From Clostridia bacterium (lineage in GTDB: Bacteria > Bacillota_A > Clostridia > Oscillospirales > CAG-272), in assembly GCA_017414585.1 (NCBI GenBank), contig JAFQLN010000209.1, positions 1 to 8,653 of the forward strand: a stretch of 8,653 bases of DNA. Direction: 5' to 3'. Below, one piece after another: positions 1 to 4,953 of this stretch. The first letter of the stretch is position 1; each line of letters opens with the position of its first letter. A model generated the notes under the pieces. That model saw only the letters and a list, made by a program, of their open reading frames with translations, did no database searches and was not told the origin of the DNA. A program made the position numbers and the translations under genes.

Positions 1-114
1 CGCGATGCCGCAGGTACCGTTCTTCATATTTTCAAAGCAGGTGGGGATGTCATTGCCGATCGGAGTCACAGCGCCGATGCCGGTGACAACCACTCTGCGG
101 ATTTTCTCAGTCAT
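1..114 (-). CDS. fabF: FabF, beta-ketoacyl-ACP synthase II (N-terminal 38 codons, cut by window edge)
   Basis: Only the N-terminus is visible. It begins [20 protein letters not shown], which is the characteristic opening strand of KAS II enzymes (RRVVVTGxGxVTPxG), followed by [17 protein letters not shown]. FabF condenses malonyl-ACP with acyl-ACP in the cytoplasmic elongation cycle. The catalytic Cys-His-His residues lie beyond the left edge and cannot be checked. The ATG at 112-114 is preceded by GGAGGT (complement of 121-126) at a 6-nt spacing, so the start is secure. It is the last visible gene of the acpP-fabK-fabD-fabG-fabF run, but is separated from fabG by 571 non-coding bases filled with repeats, unlike the tight spacing elsewhere in the operon. 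It may therefore be transcribed by read-through or from its own promoter; I see no convincing one. A KAS I (FabB) assignment cannot be excluded from 38 residues, but context favours FabF. Confidence 0.95.
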   Translation of the reverse strand, partial: MTEKIRRVVVTGIGAVTPIGNDIPTCFENMKNGTCGIA

Positions 115-226
115 AAATATACCTCCGGAAATGGGGGGATTTTTGGGGATGGGGGCAGATTTGAGTTTAACGAGCGATTTAGGATGTATGTTTTTCTGTT
201 GGCAATACATTCAGTCTGCACCAAAG

Positions 227-296
227 CCTTCCCCCTTTGTGGGGAAGGTGGCGAAATTTCGCATTGAAAATGCGGAATTTTGACGGATGAGGGGGA
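227..296 (+). repeat. Dispersed hairpin repeat, copy 1 (forward)
   Basis: Part of the fabG-fabF gap. It starts with an 8-bp GC-rich hairpin (CCTTCCCC at 227-234 with GGGGAAGG at 241-248). This is followed by a second, AT-rich hairpin at 254-280 (AAATT T CGCATT, loop GAA, AATGCG G AATTT; 11 Watson-Crick pairs plus one T-G), and ends in GGATGAGGGGGA (285-296). The same first hairpin and the same ending recur, inverted, at 571-620 with a different central hairpin. Two copies sharing ends but not the middle define a repeat family. From memory, similar elements are abundant in Oscillospiraceae intergenic regions, but I could not search. A function in mRNA processing or stability, or a non-autonomous mobile origin, are both possible. 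Confidence 0.8.
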
Positions 297-310
297 AAAC
301 AAGGCGGTTT

Positions 311-331
311 GGTATTCTATATTGGGATACC
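311..331. repeat. Small hairpin at the edge of the 19-bp array
   Basis: GGTATTC (311-317) pairs with GGATACC (325-331) around a 7-nt loop: six Watson-Crick pairs and one G-T. It abuts, and shares its last three bases with, the first unit of the 19-bp tandem array. Whether it belongs to the array or to the adjoining repeat is not clear. Confidence 0.45.
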
Positions 332-531
332 ATGTTCATATTAGCTTGCCATATTCATATTAGCTTGCCATTTTCATATTAGCTTGCCATTTTCATATTA
401 ACTTGCCATTTTCATATTAACTTGCCATATTCATATCGGCTTACCATATTCATATCGGCTTGCCTTGTTCATATCGGCTTGCCATATTCATATTGGCTTG
501 CCTTGTTCGCTTCAGCTTGCCTTGTTCGCTT
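329..531. repeat. Tandem array of 19-bp units (10 full copies plus a degenerate 11th)
   Basis: Units begin at 329, 348, 367, 386, 405, 424, 443, 462, 481 and 500, each exactly 19 bp. A further partial unit at 519 matches for about 13 bases. The plus-strand consensus is close to GCCATATTCATATYRGCTT. Variation is confined mostly to two pockets: bases 4-7 (ATAT, ATTT, TTGT, ATGT) and bases 14-16 (TTA, TCG, TTG, TCA). Neighbouring units resemble each other most (for example units 4 and 5 are identical and units 6 and 7 differ at one base), as expected for slippage or unequal crossover. The period is not a multiple of three and no reading frame fits it, so it is not coding. It has no spacers, so it is not CRISPR. 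It sits between two inverted hairpin repeats inside the fab operon, between fabG and fabF. Confidence 0.95.
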
Positions 532-570
532 TTTCACACCATTATAATTCATCAAATTCCTTCTTTTTTC

Positions 571-620
571 TCCCCCTCATCCACCACTGCGGTGGTCCCC
601 CTTCCCCACAAGGGGGAAGG
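571..620 (-). repeat. Dispersed hairpin repeat, copy 2 (inverted relative to copy 1)
   Basis: Read on the minus strand it has the same opening hairpin as copy 1 (CCTTCCCC, loop CTTGT, GGGGAAGG; complement of 600-620). It then has a different central hairpin (ACCAC with GTGGT, plus-strand 583-596), and ends in GGATGAGGGGGA (complement of 571-582). It is shorter than copy 1 because the central stem is shorter. It lies 65 bases downstream of the fabG stop and so could fold in the fabG 3' RNA. The A-rich rather than T-rich sequence that follows on the minus strand argues against it being a classical intrinsic terminator of fabG. Confidence 0.8.
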
Positions 621-685
621 CAAGGGGATTAGGAATTTTGAATTCAGCTACGCTAATTTCTGCTTCTTTTTTACAAAGATTTCTT

Positions 686-1420
686 TTACATCGCAATGCC
701 GCCGTCCACGCGGAGCACTTCTCCGGTGACGTAGGGAGCGGACACAAGATACGCCGCCGCTTCTGCAATATCGTCCACCGTTCCCATGCGTCCGACGGGA
801 ATCTGGGACAGAAGCGGGGTCGAGTCCGCGAGACTATCCGTCATACTGGTCTGGATAAAGCCGGGAGCAATCGCGTTTGCGGTCACGCCCTTCTGTGCGA
901 ATTCCTTCGCTGTGGTTTTGGTCAGTCCGACGAGCGCCGCCTTCGATGCGGAATAGTTCGCCTGACCCACATTTCCCATCAGTCCGGAGACCGAGGAGAT
1001 GTTGATGATTCTGCCCCATCTCGCCTTGACCATGAGCATGGAGCAGTGGCGGATCATATTGAACGCGCCCTTGAGATTCACGCCGATGACAGCATCGAAA
1101 TCCGATTCCTTCATCATGGGAATGAGCGTATCGCGCGTAATGCCCGCGTTGTTGACAAGAATATGCACGCCGCCGAAGTCCGCTTTGATCTTCGATACGG
1201 TTTCCTTCGTTTCTTCAAAGTCCGCGACGTTGCAGCAGTAGCCGACAGCTTTTCTGCCCATCGCGGTGATTTCTGCGCAGGTTTCCGCGGCAATTTCACC
1301 GTTCCCGAGGTCGATGACTGCCACGTCCGCGCCCATGGATGCGAGTTTTTTCGCAACCGCCGCGCCGATGCCTCTCGATCCGCCTGTTACAACGGCAGTT
1401 TTTCCGCTCAGATCCGTCAT
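686..1420 (-). CDS. fabG: FabG, 3-oxoacyl-ACP reductase (NADPH)
   Basis: A 244-residue classical short-chain dehydrogenase, the normal FabG length. It reduces 3-ketoacyl-ACP to 3-hydroxyacyl-ACP in fatty-acid elongation. Visible motifs are the cofactor-binding TGGSRGIG (12-19), NNAG (90-93) followed by the FabG-typical GITRDTLIP, Asn115, and the catalytic Ser143-Tyr156-Lys160 (ISSVSG and YSASK). The C-terminal TGEVLRVDGGIAM is also typical. The ATG at 1418-1420 is chosen because GGAGGA lies a few bases upstream and the protein then begins MTDLSGKTAVVTGG, as expected; longer in-frame extension would add 31 residues of fabD-overlapping sequence without homology. The start overlaps the fabD stop by ATGA, implying translational coupling. 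Other SDR reductases share the fold, but the fab context settles the assignment. Confidence 0.98.
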   Translation of the reverse strand: MTDLSGKTAVVTGGSRGIGAAVAKKLASMGADVAVIDLGNGEIAAETCAEITAMGRKAVGYCCNVADFEETKETVSKIKADFGGVHILVNNAGITRDTLIPMMKESDFDAVIGVNLKGAFNMIRHCSMLMVKARWGRIINISSVSGLMGNVGQANYSASKAALVGLTKTTAKEFAQKGVTANAIAPGFIQTSMTDSLADSTPLLSQIPVGRMGTVDDIAEAAAYLVSAPYVTGEVLRVDGGIAM

Positions 1421-2343
1421 TTCAATACTTCCTCCACTGTTTTTGCAAGGGAATCGGCTTCCCCTGCCTGATATGTCTTCACAGATGCGTCCGTTTTTGT
1501 GATCAGTCCGCACAGCACTGCGCCGGGACCGATTTCCACGAACGTATCCGCGCCGTTTTTGATCATATCGCGCACGATTTCTTCCCAGCGCACGGGAGAC
1601 GAAATCTGCGCGGCGAGGTTTTCGCGGATGCTGTCTTCTTCATAGGGAAGACCGGTGCGGTTGGAATAAAGCGTCATCTGCGGCTTGCCGATTTCGGTCC
1701 CTTCAAGGACCTCGGCAAACCCTTCACTTGCGGACTGCATGAACGGGGAATGGAATCCTCCTTTGACTTTGAGGGGGAGTGCACGTCCGCCCGCCGCTTT
1801 GACCGCCGCCGCAAATTCCGTCATGGACGACGAAAGTCCCGCGCACGCGATCTGTCCGGGGCAGTTATAGTTGACGGGGTACACCTGATTCTGTGCCGCG
1901 CACAGTTCTTCCACTTTTTCTCTGTCGAGCTTGACGACCGCCGCCATGGAGGTATCGGTCTGTTCCGCCGCTTCCTGCATGAGCTTTGCGCGTTCGCAGA
2001 CGAGCCGGAATCCGTCCTCCAGGGACACAGCACCGGAGTAGGTCAGCGCGGCGATTTCACCGAGGGAAAATCCCGCTGCGTATGCCGCTTCGATCCCGGC
2101 TTCCCGCAGTGCTTCTGCCGCCGCCATTTCCACAGCGAACATACACGGCTGGGTGTTGACCGTCTCTTTGAGCGCGTCTTCCGATCCGGCAAAGCACATG
2201 TCACTCGTACCGGGTCTGACTGCATCGCAGAGCGCAAAGACACGGCGGGCAGCTTCCGATGCGTCGTACAGCGTCTTGCCCATGCCGCTGTACTGCGCGC
2301 CCTGTCCGCTGAAAACAAATGCGAGATTCTTTATGCGAGCCAC
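1417..2343 (-). CDS. fabD: FabD, malonyl-CoA:ACP transacylase (GTG start)
   Basis: A 308-residue protein that transfers malonyl from CoA to ACP, supplying the extender unit to FabF. The fold signatures are in order: FSGQGAQYSGMG (11-22), the nucleophile elbow GFSLGE with Ser93, the conserved Arg118 in CERAKLM, catalytic His198 in GGFHSPFM, and VEIGPGAVL near 269-277. The residue before the nucleophile is Phe92, where the E. coli enzyme has His (GHSLG). The start is GTG at 2341-2343: it has AAAGGAG (complement of 2351-2357) at 7 nt, and the family's N-terminus begins right there. Upstream in-frame ATG codons would add up to 37 residues lying wholly inside fabK. The gene overlaps the end of fabK by 13 nt and the start of fabG by 4 nt. 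Confidence 0.97.
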   Translation of the reverse strand: MARIKNLAFVFSGQGAQYSGMGKTLYDASEAARRVFALCDAVRPGTSDMCFAGSEDALKETVNTQPCMFAVEMAAAEALREAGIEAAYAAGFSLGEIAALTYSGAVSLEDGFRLVCERAKLMQEAAEQTDTSMAAVVKLDREKVEELCAAQNQVYPVNYNCPGQIACAGLSSSMTEFAAAVKAAGGRALPLKVKGGFHSPFMQSASEGFAEVLEGTEIGKPQMTLYSNRTGLPYEEDSIRENLAAQISSPVRWEEIVRDMIKNGADTFVEIGPGAVLCGLITKTDASVKTYQAGEADSLAKTVEEVLK

Positions 2344-3278
2344 TTCGATGCTCCTTTCAGGATTTCTTCCGCTTCTTCCATGACGGAACGGACTATATCC
2401 CGGGCAGGTTCGGATTTTTTCACCATCGCCGCCGCCTGTCCGCTCATGAAGCATCCGCCTTCGATGTCGCCTTCCTTGACAGCCAGACGCAATGCGCCGC
2501 CGCCGAGTGCTTCCAGTTCTTCATCCGTCACGGAGCTGTCGTATTCTTTCTTCAGATAATCTCTTGCAAAAGGCGTGCGGAGACTGCGTACCGGATGACC
2601 GAGGCGCTTGCCTGTGACCATCGTGCAGAGATCCGTCGCCTTGAGAATCTTTTCCTTGTAATTGGGGTGGATCGAGCATTCTTCGGCAGCAAGGAAGCGG
2701 GTACCCATCTGCACGCCGCACGCACCGAGCATGAATGCCGCAGCCGCACCGCGTCCGTCCGCAATACCGCCCGCCGCAAGAACAGGCAGGGAAGTGACTT
2801 CGGCAATCTGCGGGACGAGCACCATGGTGGTAAGCTCCCCGACGTGCCCGCCGCTTTCTCCGCCTTCCGCAATGAGAGCAGACGCACCGAGCTTGGTCAT
2901 CATCTTCGCCAGCGCAACGGATGCGACAACGGGAACAACCTTGATGCCGGCTTCTTTCCACGCGGACATATACTTTGAGGGATTGCCCGCACCCGTGGTG
3001 ACAACAGCCACTTTTTCCTCACACACAAGCGCGGCAATGTCATCCGCAAACGGACTCATGAGCATGATGTTGACGCCGAAAGGACGGTCGGTCTGCTCCT
3101 TGGCAATGCGGATTTCTTCGCGGACAACATCAGCAGGCGCATTTCCCGCCGCAATGATGCCCAGTCCGCCGCCGTTTGAAACAGCCGCCGCCAGCCTTCC
3201 GTCCGCAATCCACGCCATGCCTCCCTGAAATACGGGGTACGTGATTCCGAAAAGGTCACAGATAGGGGATTTGATCAT
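2331..3278 (-). CDS. fabK: FabK, FMN-dependent enoyl-ACP reductase II
   Basis: A 315-residue TIM-barrel flavoprotein of the nitronate monooxygenase/FabK family. It catalyses the last reduction of each elongation round (enoyl-ACP to acyl-ACP). Motifs seen are YPVFQGGMAWIAD (14-26), NGGGLGIIAAGN (35-46), FGVNIM (67-72), EGGESGGHVG (138-147) with His145 matching the catalytic histidine of pneumococcal FabK, AAGGIADGRG (168-177), and the FMN-phosphate site GVQMGTRFLAAEEC (188-201). The start ATG at 3276-3278 has AAGGA upstream at about 8 nt and lies 4 nt after the acpP stop. The related 2-nitropropane dioxygenases are the main alternative, but placement between acpP and fabD makes FabK far more likely. 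No FabI-type reductase is visible in the window. Confidence 0.96.
   Translation of the reverse strand: MIKSPICDLFGITYPVFQGGMAWIADGRLAAAVSNGGGLGIIAAGNAPADVVREEIRIAKEQTDRPFGVNIMLMSPFADDIAALVCEEKVAVVTTGAGNPSKYMSAWKEAGIKVVPVVASVALAKMMTKLGASALIAEGGESGGHVGELTTMVLVPQIAEVTSLPVLAAGGIADGRGAAAAFMLGACGVQMGTRFLAAEECSIHPNYKEKILKATDLCTMVTGKRLGHPVRSLRTPFARDYLKKEYDSSVTDEELEALGGGALRLAVKEGDIEGGCFMSGQAAAMVKKSEPARDIVRSVMEEAEEILKGASKWLA
2351..2357 (-). promoter_or_regulatory. Ribosome binding site that fixes the fabD GTG start
   Basis: The minus strand reads AAAGGAG followed by 7 nt and GTG. This site lies within the fabK coding sequence. It decides for the GTG at 2343 over the in-frame ATG further upstream at 2454, which lacks family homology downstream of it. 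Confidence 0.85.
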
Positions 3279-3282
3279 AGAA

Positions 3283-3507
3283 TTATTCCTTGGTCTTCTT
3301 TTCGATGAAAGCAACGAGTTCGCCTACGGTTTCAACCTTTTCGTCAAGTTCAAGGCTTGCATTGAGTTCATCTTCCATTTCCATGAGCAGTTCAACGGAG
3401 TCGAGGGAGTCGATGCCGAGGTCTGCGAAGGTGGATTCAAGGGTGATTTCTTCTACGGGACGGTCCGTTCTTTCAGCGATGAGCTTTGCTACAGTTTCAA
3501 ATACCAT
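3283..3507 (-). CDS. acpP: AcpP, acyl carrier protein
   Basis: A 74-residue acidic four-helix carrier protein. It carries acyl intermediates on a 4'-phosphopantetheine arm attached to Ser34, in the classic motif DLGIDSLDSVEL (29-40). Downstream, MEMEDEL matches the helix II recognition surface used by FabD, FabF and other partners. The start ATG at 3505-3507 is preceded by GGAGGA (complement of 3515-3520) at 7 nt. An upstream in-frame TTG at 3522 overlaps that site and is rejected. It is the first gene of the operon, and fabK follows after 4 nt. A FabH gene, often next to acpP in such clusters, is not present here. Other carrier proteins share the fold, but length and context indicate the fatty-acid ACP. 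Confidence 0.97.
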   Translation of the reverse strand: MVFETVAKLIAERTDRPVEEITLESTFADLGIDSLDSVELLMEMEDELNASLELDEKVETVGELVAFIEKKTKE

Positions 3508-3542
3508 GATTGGTTCCTCCAAAGATGTTGTTTTTACAATTC

Positions 3543-3571
3543 CGGACAGTATCCCCCTGCGGGTTTGTCCG
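3543..3571 (-). promoter_or_regulatory. Possible 5'-leader hairpin of the acpP mRNA
   Basis: CGGACA and TGTCCG form a 6-bp outer stem, with an inner CCC-TGC-GGG hairpin (plus-strand 3555-3563). The expected transcription start from the acpP promoter is about 3573, which would place the structure at the very 5' end of the mRNA, some 35 nt before the ribosome binding site. It may protect the transcript end; I see no evidence that it is a ligand-binding riboswitch. Confidence 0.35.
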
Positions 3572-3579
3572 TCTGCCTT

Positions 3580-3608
3580 ATTTTACTATCATATTCAATC
3601 TTTGTCAA
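3580..3608 (-). promoter_or_regulatory. Sigma-A promoter of the acpP-fab operon
   Basis: On the minus strand, TTGACA (complement of 3603-3608) is separated by exactly 17 nt from TAAAAT (complement of 3580-3585). This is a full consensus -35 and a 5-of-6 -10 box. It lies about 75 nt upstream of the acpP start. Just upstream of the -35 is AT-rich sequence with a perfect short inverted repeat (TAATT GTA AATTA at 3614-3626), which could be an UP element or part of an operator. Confidence 0.85.
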
Positions 3609-3635
3609 TATGTTAATTGTAAATTATTAGTGACC

Positions 3636-3651
3636 GATAGATGTTCAAACT
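3636..3651 (-). promoter_or_regulatory. Weak FabT-like operator half site
   Basis: The minus strand reads AGTTTGAACATCTATC. The left half matches the AGTTTGA half of the FabT operator known from streptococci (AGTTTGANTATCAAANT); the right half is degenerate. It lies about 30 nt upstream of the acpP -35 box, rather than overlapping the promoter as known FabT sites usually do. No regulator gene is present nearby. I treat it as a weak candidate only. Confidence 0.15.
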
Positions 3652-3706
3652 ATTCTCTGTTTAACCGCATAAAAATACACTTATATACAAAATCCGCCGC
3701 ACGCTC

Positions 3707-3735
3707 TTGCACATCGGCAGAATCTGTGCTATAAT
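3707..3735 (+). promoter_or_regulatory. Sigma-A promoter with extended -10 for the YgjP-like gene
   Basis: TTGCAC (3707-3712), a 17-nt spacer and TATAAT (3730-3735). The -10 box is immediately preceded by TGC, giving the extended -10 TGN motif. It lies 33 nt upstream of the start codon at 3769 and fires away from the acpP promoter about 100 bases to the left, so the intergenic region is a divergent promoter pair. Confidence 0.9.
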
Positions 3736-3768
3736 GCAGACAGATCATCATCAGAAAAGGAGAGAGAC

Positions 3769-4473
3769 ATGAAGCGAAGCGTCACAAAAAACGGCATCAC
3801 CGTCACCTACGAACTGACGCGCAAGGCGGTGAAGAATATCAACCTCCGCGTGCGCCGTGACGGAACCGCAGCCGTTTCCGCCCCGAAATCCGTGCCGGCA
3901 GAACGCATCGACCGCTTTGTGCTCGACAACGCGGAAAAAATCCTCGCCGCACAGAAGAAAACAGAGGAAATCAGCCGCAATGACGCCATATTTTCCCCTG
4001 AAATCCGCGACGGAGGAACGATCATCCTCCTTGGCGAACGATATACCATCCGTTTTTCGGCATCTATCCAAACTCCGATTGCCGACACGGATACCCGCAC
4101 ACTTTTCTTTCCCGCAGACGGAACGCCCGTCCTCTTCGACCATTGGCTGACCGCTTATGCATCGGATGTTTTTCTGTGCGCTCTGACACAAGTCCACCCG
4201 CAGTTTGCACTGTACGGCATCCCGTTTCCGGCACTCCGCGTACGCAGAATGACCAGCCGCTGGGGATCGTGCATACCGGATAAAAATACAATTACACTGA
4301 ATATTCGACTGATACATTATCCGATATCTTCGATAAAATATGTCCTGACGCACGAACTTTGTCACTTTCCGGAGCCGAATCACTCCGCGCGTTTCTATGA
4401 GTGGATGGAAAAAATGCTCCCCAACTGGAAAAAAGAAAAGGAACGTCTGTCCCGCAGTCCACTCGGGAGCTGA
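3769..4473 (+). CDS. YgjP-like zinc-dependent metallohydrolase (M48/SprT-like, DUF45 family)
   Basis: A 234-residue cytoplasmic protein with no signal peptide. The N-terminal half (about 1-110) resembles the family's beta-rich leader, including NINLRVRRDGTAAVSAP. The C-terminal half holds the diagnostic block RRMTSRWGSC (159-168), an ITLN motif, then YVLTHELCHF with the zinc ligands His195 and His199 and catalytic Glu196, and a third likely ligand, His205, in PNHSARFYEW. P.W..EKERL follows near the end. Family members are about 220-250 residues, so it is complete. Their substrate is poorly defined; E. coli YgjP is the named relative. The ATG has AAAAGGAG at 6 nt. Oddly, the last two codons and the stop fall inside a repeat unit (4466-4498), so the C-terminal tail may be repeat-derived. 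No operon partner follows. Confidence 0.88.
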   Translation: MKRSVTKNGITVTYELTRKAVKNINLRVRRDGTAAVSAPKSVPAERIDRFVLDNAEKILAAQKKTEEISRNDAIFSPEIRDGGTIILLGERYTIRFSASIQTPIADTDTRTLFFPADGTPVLFDHWLTAYASDVFLCALTQVHPQFALYGIPFPALRVRRMTSRWGSCIPDKNTITLNIRLIHYPISSIKYVLTHELCHFPEPNHSARFYEWMEKMLPNWKKEKERLSRSPLGS

Positions 4474-4498
4474 CGGGCGAAGCCTCGTCGCGCTGTGG
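4466..4498 (+). repeat. Direct repeat A, copy 1 (overlaps the 3' end of the YgjP-like gene)
   Basis: This 33-bp stretch recurs at 4524-4556 with three to four mismatches and a 58-bp offset. It contains GACGGGC, loop GAA, GCC, a bulged T and CGTC (4472-4489), a 7-bp hairpin. It is followed by an independent hairpin, GAAAGATT TGC AATCTTTC (4504-4522). The GGAGCTGA at its left end supplies the final Ser codon and TGA stop of the upstream gene; the second copy has GGAGCAGA instead. Confidence 0.85.
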
Positions 4499-4503
4499 TG
4501 GAC

Positions 4504-4522
4504 GAAAGATTTGCAATCTTTC
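4504..4522. repeat. Variable-stem hairpin following repeat A copy 1
   Basis: GAAAGATT pairs perfectly with AATCTTTC around a TGC loop. It occupies the same position relative to repeat A as the 4560-4577 hairpin, but has a different stem sequence. Confidence 0.8.
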
Positions 4523-4523
4523 A

Positions 4524-4556
4524 GGAGCAGACGGGCGAAGCCTCGTCGCGCTATGG
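4524..4556 (+). repeat. Direct repeat A, copy 2
   Basis: This copy matches 4466-4498 over 33 bp with only a few differences. It is likewise followed by a hairpin with an 8-bp stem, whose sequence differs from that following copy 1 (GAACGGTT with AACCGTTC). It does not lie in a coding region. Confidence 0.85.
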
Positions 4557-4559
4557 GAT

Positions 4560-4577
4560 GAACGGTTTGAACCGTTC
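4560..4577. repeat. Variable-stem hairpin following repeat A copy 2
   Basis: GAACGGTT pairs perfectly with AACCGTTC around a 2-base TG centre. Stem length equals that of 4504-4522 although five of the eight stem positions shared with that hairpin are not all conserved; pairing, rather than sequence, is what the two copies share. Confidence 0.75.
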
Positions 4578-4591
4578 GGAAAGAGAAGGAA

Positions 4592-4610
4592 GAAAATGCT
4601 TCGCATTTTC
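4592..4610. repeat. Third 8-bp-stem hairpin
   Basis: GAAAATGC pairs with GCATTTTC around TTC. It has the same stem length and the same GAA...TTC outer pairs as the hairpins at 4504 and 4560, but no repeat A unit precedes it. The A-run after it (no T-run) makes it a poor plus-strand terminator. Confidence 0.7.
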
Positions 4611-4620
4611 AAAAAGTAAT

Positions 4621-4635
4621 GCCACTGCGCGTGGC
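4621..4635. repeat. Hairpin GCCAC/GTGGC
   Basis: A 5-bp GC-rich stem with loop TGCGC. It is followed by GGATAAGAGG, which resembles the GGATGAGGGG that follows the central hairpin in the two repeats at 227-296 and 571-620, so it may be a degenerate relative of that family. Confidence 0.5.
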
Positions 4636-4640
4636 GGGCG

Positions 4641-4670
4641 GATAAGAGGATCGGTTCCGACCCTCTTATC
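4641..4670. repeat. Long hairpin GATAAGAGG/CCTCTTATC
   Basis: The outer 9-bp stem (4641-4649 with 4662-4670) continues, after one A-C mismatch, into TCGG TT CCGA, so almost the entire 30 bases pair. It is followed by AATCTCCC, as is the next hairpin, suggesting a second small repeat family. Confidence 0.8.
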
Positions 4671-4681
4671 AATCTCCCGAA

Positions 4682-4704
4682 CAAAAGAGGGAGACCCTCT
4701 TTTG
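4682..4704. repeat. Hairpin CAAAAGAGGG/CCCTCTTTTG
   Basis: A perfect 10-bp stem with an AGA loop, followed by AATCTCCCC as in the hairpin at 4641-4670. The 3' arm ends in TTTTG, so weak termination of the upstream plus-strand gene is possible, but the T-run is part of the stem and not free. Confidence 0.8.
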
Positions 4705-4728
4705 AATCTCCCCGGGTCAGCTGGTCGG

Positions 4729-4762
4729 GATTTCATCATGGAATAAATTCCATGACGAAATC
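4729..4762. repeat. Long AT-rich hairpin
   Basis: GATTTC (4729-4734) pairs with GAAATC (4757-4762), and TCATGGAAT (4736-4744) pairs with ATTCCATGA (4747-4755), with one A-C mismatch between the stems and a 2-base AA centre. GTCG (4724-4727) and CGAC (4767-4770) may extend it. It is a near-perfect palindrome with no T-run on either side. Confidence 0.8.
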
Positions 4763-4812
4763 TATTCGACGTGGAGAGACTGCACAGACCCTTTCTTTAG
4801 CTCCCACATAAC

Positions 4813-4830
4813 TTCACCACGCGCGTGAGC
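4813..4830 (+). repeat. Direct repeat B, copy 1 (TTCAC, 7 nt, GTGAGC)
   Basis: TTCAC and GTGAGC enclose CACGCGC; TCAC/GTGA can pair. The same 5 + 7 + 6 layout recurs 59 bp downstream at 4872-4889 with a different 7-nt centre. Confidence 0.55.
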
Positions 4831-4871
4831 CTTGACCAATTTGCGGTTTAGACTGCATATCCCGCACTCGC

Positions 4872-4889
4872 TTCACGGCGTGGGTGAGC
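4872..4889 (+). repeat. Direct repeat B, copy 2 (TTCAC, 7 nt, GTGAGC)
   Basis: Same flanks as 4813-4830 but centre GGCGTGG. It overlaps the start of a further stem, GCAGGG with CCCTGC (4888-4909). ACCGTAT (4912-4918) can also pair with ATACGGT (4946-4952). Stretch 4771-4953 otherwise holds no gene that I can support. Confidence 0.5.
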
Positions 4890-4953
4890 AGGGTCTCGGC
4901 GGTCCCTGCGAACCGTATTAACGATTGTATGATCCCTTGGACGGTATACGGTG

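Noticed and set aside
115..226. Dedicated fabF promoter on the minus strand (TTGCCA with a TAAATC-like -10)
   Set aside because: The -10 match is poor and the spacer is 18 nt; not better than chance in this AT-rich stretch.
329..531. CRISPR array
   Set aside because: Units are directly abutting 19-mers without spacers, and no cas genes are nearby.
541..546. Minus-strand TATAAT upstream of the 19-bp array as a promoter
   Set aside because: The expected -35 position falls in an A-run with no TTGACA-like sequence and there is no TGN extension, so it is not supported.
638..1471. Long plus-strand open frame (277 codons) opposite fabG and fabD
   Set aside because: It is antisense to the clear SDR and FabD frames, is rich in Arg, His and Cys with no recognisable motif, and has no ribosome binding site. 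It is a by-product of codon bias on the other strand.
1339..2559. Plus-strand open frame of 406 codons opposite fabD and fabK
   Set aside because: Antisense to two strongly supported genes, with shadow-like composition and no family motif.
4466..4762. Integron attC-like sites (hairpins with variable stems between conserved ends)
   Set aside because: No attC core (GTTRRRY-type) boundaries, no cassette genes and no integrase in view.
4860..4953. T-box leader or other known riboswitch, suggested by a GGTCTCGGCGGTCCCTGCG stretch
   Set aside because: The T-box consensus (GGGTGGNACCGCG) is not met, there is no downstream plus-strand gene for it to control, and no other riboswitch core was recognised.
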